A stretch of 35,779 bases of DNA from assembly GCA_022008415.1 (NCBI GenBank), contig JAIRBC010000036.1, positions 1 through 35,779 of the forward strand. Reading direction: 5' to 3'. Shown one piece after another: positions 32,357-35,779 of the stretch. Origin of the DNA: Cerina litoralis (GTDB lineage: Bacteria; Bacteroidota; Bacteroidia; Flavobacteriales; Flavobacteriaceae). A program made the translations under genes and the position numbers. A model generated the notes under the pieces. It made no database searches. It saw only the letters and a list, made by a program, of their open reading frames with translations, and was not told the DNA's origin. The first letter of the stretch is position 1; each line of letters opens with the position of its first letter.

Positions 32357-33139
32357 ATGAACTATATAAAGCTACTCAACGCGGCCTTTGAAAAGTTTTT
32401 CTTCGATGACCGCTTGAACCCAACTCATATCAGCCTTTATATGGCCTTGTTCCAGGAATGGAACTGCAGCCGATTCGCCGAGGAGTTTTTCGTGAACCGT
32501 CGCGAATTGATGCGTGTGGCAAAGATAGGCTCAAAATCTACCTATCATCGTTGCATAACCGAACTAGATGACTGGAACTACCTCTTCTATTTTCCATCCA
32601 ATAATCCGTACAAGGGAAGCAAGATCAAGATGTCCATTATCGGGACAGATGATGAACCGATCCCGACGGCAATCGGGATGGGACAGTACAGTCCCAAATT
32701 GGAACAACTTGCGGAACGGTACCGTCCCGTACATGAAACAGTTGTGTACCGGCACCCTCCCACCAATGGGCAAGCTATGGACCCGCACCGTCCCCTGAAT
32801 GAACTAGCATTGGGATCTTATATAAACAATTCCAAACAAGTAAACAATAAAAAAAGGCCAAAGGACAGGCAGGCCGTTTTGGATTTTTTTAATGAAAAAA
32901 GTTTTTCTGCCGATGAAGGAAAAAAATTCTTTGCCCATTACCAAGACAATGATTGGAAAACGAGTAACGGTAAAACAATAATGGATTGGTGTGCTCTAGC
33001 CATCAATTGGATGGAAAGGACCGAACTATTCCGTACGGAAAACAAACCAAACAAAAAGGGAGCGTCCCATCCAGATGATTATCGGGATAGGGACAACCTT
33101 AAAACCGCTAAAAACAAGGATTATGGACAACCCCTCTAA
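32357..33139 (+). CDS. Replication organiser-like winged-helix protein
   Basis: A 260-residue cytoplasmic protein. The N-terminal ~95 residues look like a winged helix (LYMALFQEWNCSRFAEEFFVNRRELMRVAKIGSKSTYHRCITELDDWNYLFYF). A variable proline-rich linker follows (about 97-170). The C-terminal block VLDFFNEKSFSADEGKKFFAHYQDNDWKTSNGKTIMDWCALAINWM resembles the short C-terminal motif of phage replisome organisers and DnaD/DnaT-like proteins that load helicase. It overlaps the DnaC-like gene by 17 bp, which supports a joint role in replication of the excised element. The assignment is by pattern, not search. Confidence 0.7.
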   Translation: MNYIKLLNAAFEKFFFDDRLNPTHISLYMALFQEWNCSRFAEEFFVNRRELMRVAKIGSKSTYHRCITELDDWNYLFYFPSNNPYKGSKIKMSIIGTDDEPIPTAIGMGQYSPKLEQLAERYRPVHETVVYRHPPTNGQAMDPHRPLNELALGSYINNSKQVNNKKRPKDRQAVLDFFNEKSFSADEGKKFFAHYQDNDWKTSNGKTIMDWCALAINWMERTELFRTENKPNKKGASHPDDYRDRDNLKTAKNKDYGQPL

Positions 33140-33785
33140 AATCACCGAAGGCGGAGTAGTCTATTCGCTAGGACAATTTGATGGCAAAGAAGTAATATAC
33201 GAATTTGACAAGGTTCTAATATACCTTAATGCCAAAGGGAAACTGTTTTTCGGCAAGCACTTTAAAATTTACCAAGAAGACAGCCAAATTCTGTTCCAGT
33301 TGTGCAATTATTTTATTCGTGACAAGGAAAACTGTGCAAAGCACAACATTGACCTGGACAAAGGTATTCTCCTTTCCGGTCCGGTAGGCTGTGGCAAGAC
33401 CAGTTTGATGAAACTTCTGCGGTATATCGTTCCGCTTCAACGGCCCTATGAGATCATTCCTTCCCGGAACGTAACGTTCAGTTTCAATCACTTGGGCTAT
33501 AAGACGATCGAGGAATTCGGCAACGGAAAATTTTACTGTTTTGACGATCTGGGCGTGGAGCCCCTTGGCCGGCACTATGGCAAGGACTGCAACGTGATGG
33601 GCGAGGTATTGCTTTCCCGCTACGAACTTTACAACCAAACCAAAGGAAAAATCAAGACCCATGCCACCACCAACCTGAACGCCGAGGAACTGGAAGAACG
33701 CTATGGCAATCGGGTCCGTAGCCGGATGCGGGAACTTTTTAATTTGATCGCCTTTGATTCAAAAACAATGGACAAAAGAAGTTGA
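33123..33785 (+). CDS. DnaC-like AAA+ ATPase
   Basis: I start it at ATG 33123 (MDNPSKITEGG), giving 220 residues; the longer frame from 33075 lies inside the previous gene. Walker A is GPVGCGKT (86-93); Walker B is FYCFDDLG with D141/D142; a sensor-1-like KTHATTNLNAEELEERYG and an arginine-rich RVRSRMRELFN follow. The architecture fits helicase-loader ATPases carried by integrative elements. It is coupled to the preceding organiser-like gene, and the small ORF starts 3 bp after its stop. Confidence 0.88.
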   Translation: MDNPSKITEGGVVYSLGQFDGKEVIYEFDKVLIYLNAKGKLFFGKHFKIYQEDSQILFQLCNYFIRDKENCAKHNIDLDKGILLSGPVGCGKTSLMKLLRYIVPLQRPYEIIPSRNVTFSFNHLGYKTIEEFGNGKFYCFDDLGVEPLGRHYGKDCNVMGEVLLSRYELYNQTKGKIKTHATTNLNAEELEERYGNRVRSRMRELFNLIAFDSKTMDKRS

Positions 33786-33788
33786 AAA

Positions 33789-33995
33789 ATGGACCGAAAT
33801 GGATTATTGAATATTTATGAGCAATATTATCGGGCAGGCTTAAAGTACGGCTTTTATTTGCGGGAAAGCACATGGAAATCCATCGGCCAGGTAATGTTTA
33901 TTGTAGGGGTAACCGAAGGAGAAAAGGGCAAGGGGCCCATCCGACCCTTGTGGTTTTTGGCGGTCCCGAAGGGGTCGCAAGGCCATAAAGTTTAG
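33789..33995 (+). CDS. Small element-associated protein
   Basis: 68 residues: MDRNGLLNIYEQYYRAGLKYGFYL, then STWKSIGQVMFIVGVTEGEKGKGPIRPLWF. The first ~55 residues look conserved in composition and the gene follows the ATPase by 3 bp, so it is likely part of the operon. The tail (LAVPKGSQGHKV) may come from a frameshift or truncation, as a primase gene would be expected next but is missing. I do not know its function. Confidence 0.6.
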   Translation: MDRNGLLNIYEQYYRAGLKYGFYLRESTWKSIGQVMFIVGVTEGEKGKGPIRPLWFLAVPKGSQGHKV

Positions 33996-34235
33996 GATTC
34001 TGATGAGCCTTTTGGTATGCAAGCTTAAATTATTGGGAAATACAATGAAAATGATGAGGGCATTGCGACTTCCGCAGGGACATAGGATTCGTGCCGAACT
34101 ATAACGGGCGATAAATAAACAGTTCCATTTCCGAAAGCAAGTTATTCTGGTTTCAGAAAGTCTAATTTAACGTGGGAATATTTATATCTTATTTTTCTAA
34201 AGTATATATACCTCGCAAAAATTACATACACAATT

Positions 34236-35366
34236 TTACCTGTCCAACCATTTTTTGAATTCGGAAACCCTGTTTTTACTAATTAAAATTGCACCGCTGG
34301 AAGGTGGGACCAATTTAATTTTCAGTTGATTGTTCCCATATTTGAAAATTTCATCGATCCCTTTTACCGAAATAATATTCTGTCTATTTGCTCTAAAAAA
34401 AAGTTGATGGTCCAAACTGCCATAAAGTTCATCCAGACTAGAACTGCTAGTATGCTTTTGCCCATCAAGACATGTTATCGAAGTGATGGAATTTTCGGTT
34501 TTGATGGACGAAATTTCTTCTACCTTTATAGATGTGAGCTTGTTCTTTGAATAAGTCAGCACCCTGTTTTTTGTTTTTAGAGAATCTTCCTCCTCTACCC
34601 TTTCCACATTATTCTCCTCTTCTATTTTTTTATTGATCTTATTCCTATAATCATTTAGGTTTGTGTTTAATTTTGAAAGGGTTACCACTTCTTCGGCTAA
34701 TCTTTCATTTTTTATCTCTAGTGTTTTTTCATAATAGCTGCCAAAAAATCTTACCATCAAGAGGGAAAGCAACACTATGGAGACACCGGCAAGCATATAA
34801 ACCAATAAAAATTTGGATTTAAGTTGCCCTATCTTTTTTTCAATTTTGCCTATGTTGGCGTGGGCCGCAATTATCCAATCTGAATTTTCTACTGGATATA
34901 GATAGATGATTTCGGAATCCCGATTTTCGTCGGAAAAATCCCTAATTCCACCCATCTGTTTTTTTTGAGTCAAAATATTATAAAAATCTTCCGAACTCAT
35001 TTCATTATCTATCTGTCTAACATAAGATTCATTCGGGTTGGTCTGTTTCCCTATTTTTTGGGGATTTGGATGACAGATTTCAACACCCGACCAATCGAAC
35101 ATACATATAAACCCCGTTTCAATATCGGTTCCCTCTATACTTTTTTGTATGTTATTGACCACTGTTTCACGGGTGATTCCACCTTCCAATTGGAAAGATG
35201 CCAGTTTTGCAAATTCACGTGCCTCCCGTTTGCTTGATTCAATTTGAACTCCTAAAAATTGATTGATACTGGCTTCGACCGTATAGACCATACTAAAATA
35301 GCCAATGATGAACACTATGGTCGAAATTGCCAATAGTGTAAACAGGTATAGATTGTCTTTTTTCAA
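34236..35366 (-). CDS. Membrane-bound Cache-LytTR one-component regulator
   Basis: A 376-residue protein: TM1 (about 8-30), a periplasmic domain of ~150 residues resembling single Cache sensors (GFICMFDWSGVEICHPNPQKIG, then ENSDWIIAAHANIGKIEKKI), TM2 (about 186-208), a coiled coil (about 213-255) and a cytoplasmic LytTR DNA-binding domain (about 265-375: VEEISSIKTENSITSITCLDGQ, FRANRQNIISVKGIDEI). It therefore joins sensing and DNA binding in one polypeptide without phosphorelay. It is divergent from the lipoprotein gene starting at 35499, its most likely target. No RBS is obvious; the ATG is set by TM1. Confidence 0.85.
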   Translation of the reverse strand: MKKDNLYLFTLLAISTIVFIIGYFSMVYTVEASINQFLGVQIESSKREAREFAKLASFQLEGGITRETVVNNIQKSIEGTDIETGFICMFDWSGVEICHPNPQKIGKQTNPNESYVRQIDNEMSSEDFYNILTQKKQMGGIRDFSDENRDSEIIYLYPVENSDWIIAAHANIGKIEKKIGQLKSKFLLVYMLAGVSIVLLSLLMVRFFGSYYEKTLEIKNERLAEEVVTLSKLNTNLNDYRNKINKKIEEENNVERVEEEDSLKTKNRVLTYSKNKLTSIKVEEISSIKTENSITSITCLDGQKHTSSSSLDELYGSLDHQLFFRANRQNIISVKGIDEIFKYGNNQLKIKLVPPSSGAILISKNRVSEFKKWLDR

Positions 35367-35498
35367 AACTAGGGCAGATCTTTAAAGTTATATTTTCCTT
35401 TTTAAGCTCAATTTTTTCCCGTTCGCGTTGTTTTATTTGAATTTGAGTTAAAAGTGCATTTATTTTAATCTTGTCAAAATCAAAATATACCACAAATT

Positions 35499-35779
35499 AT
35501 GAAATATAAACTCTTATTATTGGTCTTTTCTTTTTTTTTGTTGTCAAGTTGTAGTAATTCAAATGACGATAATACCCCGCCAGTGGAAAAGGAAAATAAT
35601 CCCCCGTCTAAGGAAAATGCCGTAAAACTGGCCGATAATGCCACATTCGGGAAAATATTGACCGACTCCAACGGCATGTCGCTTTATTTCTTCTCGCTGG
35701 ACACAAAGCAGACCTCTGAATGCCTCGATGGCTGTTTGAGCGTCTGGCCGGTGTTCTATCAGAGCAATATAACGGTCGA
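35499..35779 (+). CDS. Secreted-repeat lipoprotein (Lipoprotein_15 type), 5' part
   Basis: Runs off the window after ~93 codons. The signal sequence ends in the lipobox LLSSC (C18), followed by a flexible Asn/Asp/Pro-rich linker (NSNDDNTPPVEKENN). The first repeat, GKILTDSNGMSLYFFSLDTKQTSECLDGCLSVWPVF, matches the Yx(FWY)xxD pattern and conserved cysteine/tryptophan of PF03640 (COG4315). Function in this phylum is unknown. It is divergent from the Cache-LytTR regulator; the 132-bp gap is AT-rich with no clear TAnnTTTG box. Confidence 0.88.
   Translation, partial: MKYKLLLLVFSFFLLSSCSNSNDDNTPPVEKENNPPSKENAVKLADNATFGKILTDSNGMSLYFFSLDTKQTSECLDGCLSVWPVFYQSNITV

Larger units (their letters stand above)
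30920..33995 (+). mobile_element. Regulatory/replication module of an integrative or mobilizable element
   Basis: Five same-strand genes: RteC, excisionase-like HTH, replication organiser-like protein, DnaC-like ATPase and a small ORF. The order is typical of Bacteroidota conjugative or mobilizable transposons. The primase, mobilization and integrase genes that should complete it are absent downstream: the module ends at about 34000 and an unrelated regulator follows. It is therefore probably a partial or rearranged element. Confidence 0.6.

Noticed and set aside
33216-33662. 148-residue minus-strand ORF
   Set aside because: Shadow of the DnaC-like ATPase gene, whose Walker motifs fix the true frame.
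33996-34235. Continuation of the primase gene after the small element ORF
   Set aside because: None of the frames resembles the primase N-terminus seen at the left end of the window.
35293-35493. 66-residue minus-strand ORF overlapping the start of the Cache-LytTR gene
   Set aside because: AT-rich, random-looking codons and overlap with the first transmembrane segment in another frame; a leader peptide cannot be excluded but is not supported.
1-35779. CRISPR array
   Set aside because: No regularly spaced direct repeats were seen; the only clustered repeats are the IS21 end repeats.

Overview
The window looks like chromosomal DNA of a marine-type Flavobacteriaceae species (phylum Bacteroidota). 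The evidence is a SusC/SusD pair, TonB-dependent receptors with an N-terminal carboxypeptidase-D-like domain, LytTR regulators, an RteC protein, DUF6520 and MauE-like proteins, plant-type leucine-rich repeats, TAnnTTTG promoter boxes and an AT-rich base composition. It is a mosaic of ordinary metabolic or transport operons and heavily worked-over mobile DNA; no identification below comes from a database search.

Left part (1-9.7 kb). A truncated primase-helicase start (1-321) is followed by an intact IS4-family element (443-1759) with imperfect 19-bp ends and a 9-bp target duplication, and then by a decayed AbiEi-type antitoxin gene. A three-gene minus-strand transport operon follows: a small CxGKC protein, a TonB-dependent receptor and a PepSY membrane protein, probably for metal or siderophore uptake. 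A LytTR response regulator and several small, poorly known genes complete this part.

Mobile nest (9.7-15.5 kb). A tmRNA 3'-end-like sequence lies at 9778-9845. Next is an IS1595-family transposase gene that has frameshifts and is split by a complete IS21-family element (istA/istB, 5-bp duplication CTTGG). The transposase is flanked by small genes: a divergent small ORF sharing a mirror-image promoter, and a convergent GNAT acetyltransferase preceded by a 51-residue ORF. All lie inside a 17-bp inverted repeat, so they may be passengers of the IS1595 element.

Central part (15.8-25.6 kb). This holds a secreted plant-type LRR protein, an XRE regulator, and a gene-free stretch of nearly 800 bp with several hairpins, including a compact multi-stem candidate RNA. 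That stretch leads into a susC-susD-M16 metalloprotease operon, which suggests uptake and breakdown of peptides or another oligomer.

Right part (25.6-35.8 kb). A MauE-like/DUF6520 pair, an AraC-type regulator and a DUF7793-like protein lie on the minus strand. Divergent from them is a large alpha-oxoamine-synthase/FemAB-type fusion whose reading frame is cut by one TGA codon. An integrative-element regulatory and replication module follows: RteC, excisionase-like HTH, replication organiser-like protein, DnaC-like ATPase and a small ORF. The primase that normally follows such a module is represented only by the fragment at the other end of the window. The window ends with a membrane-bound Cache-LytTR regulator divergent from a partial lipoprotein with Yx(FWY)xxD-type repeats.
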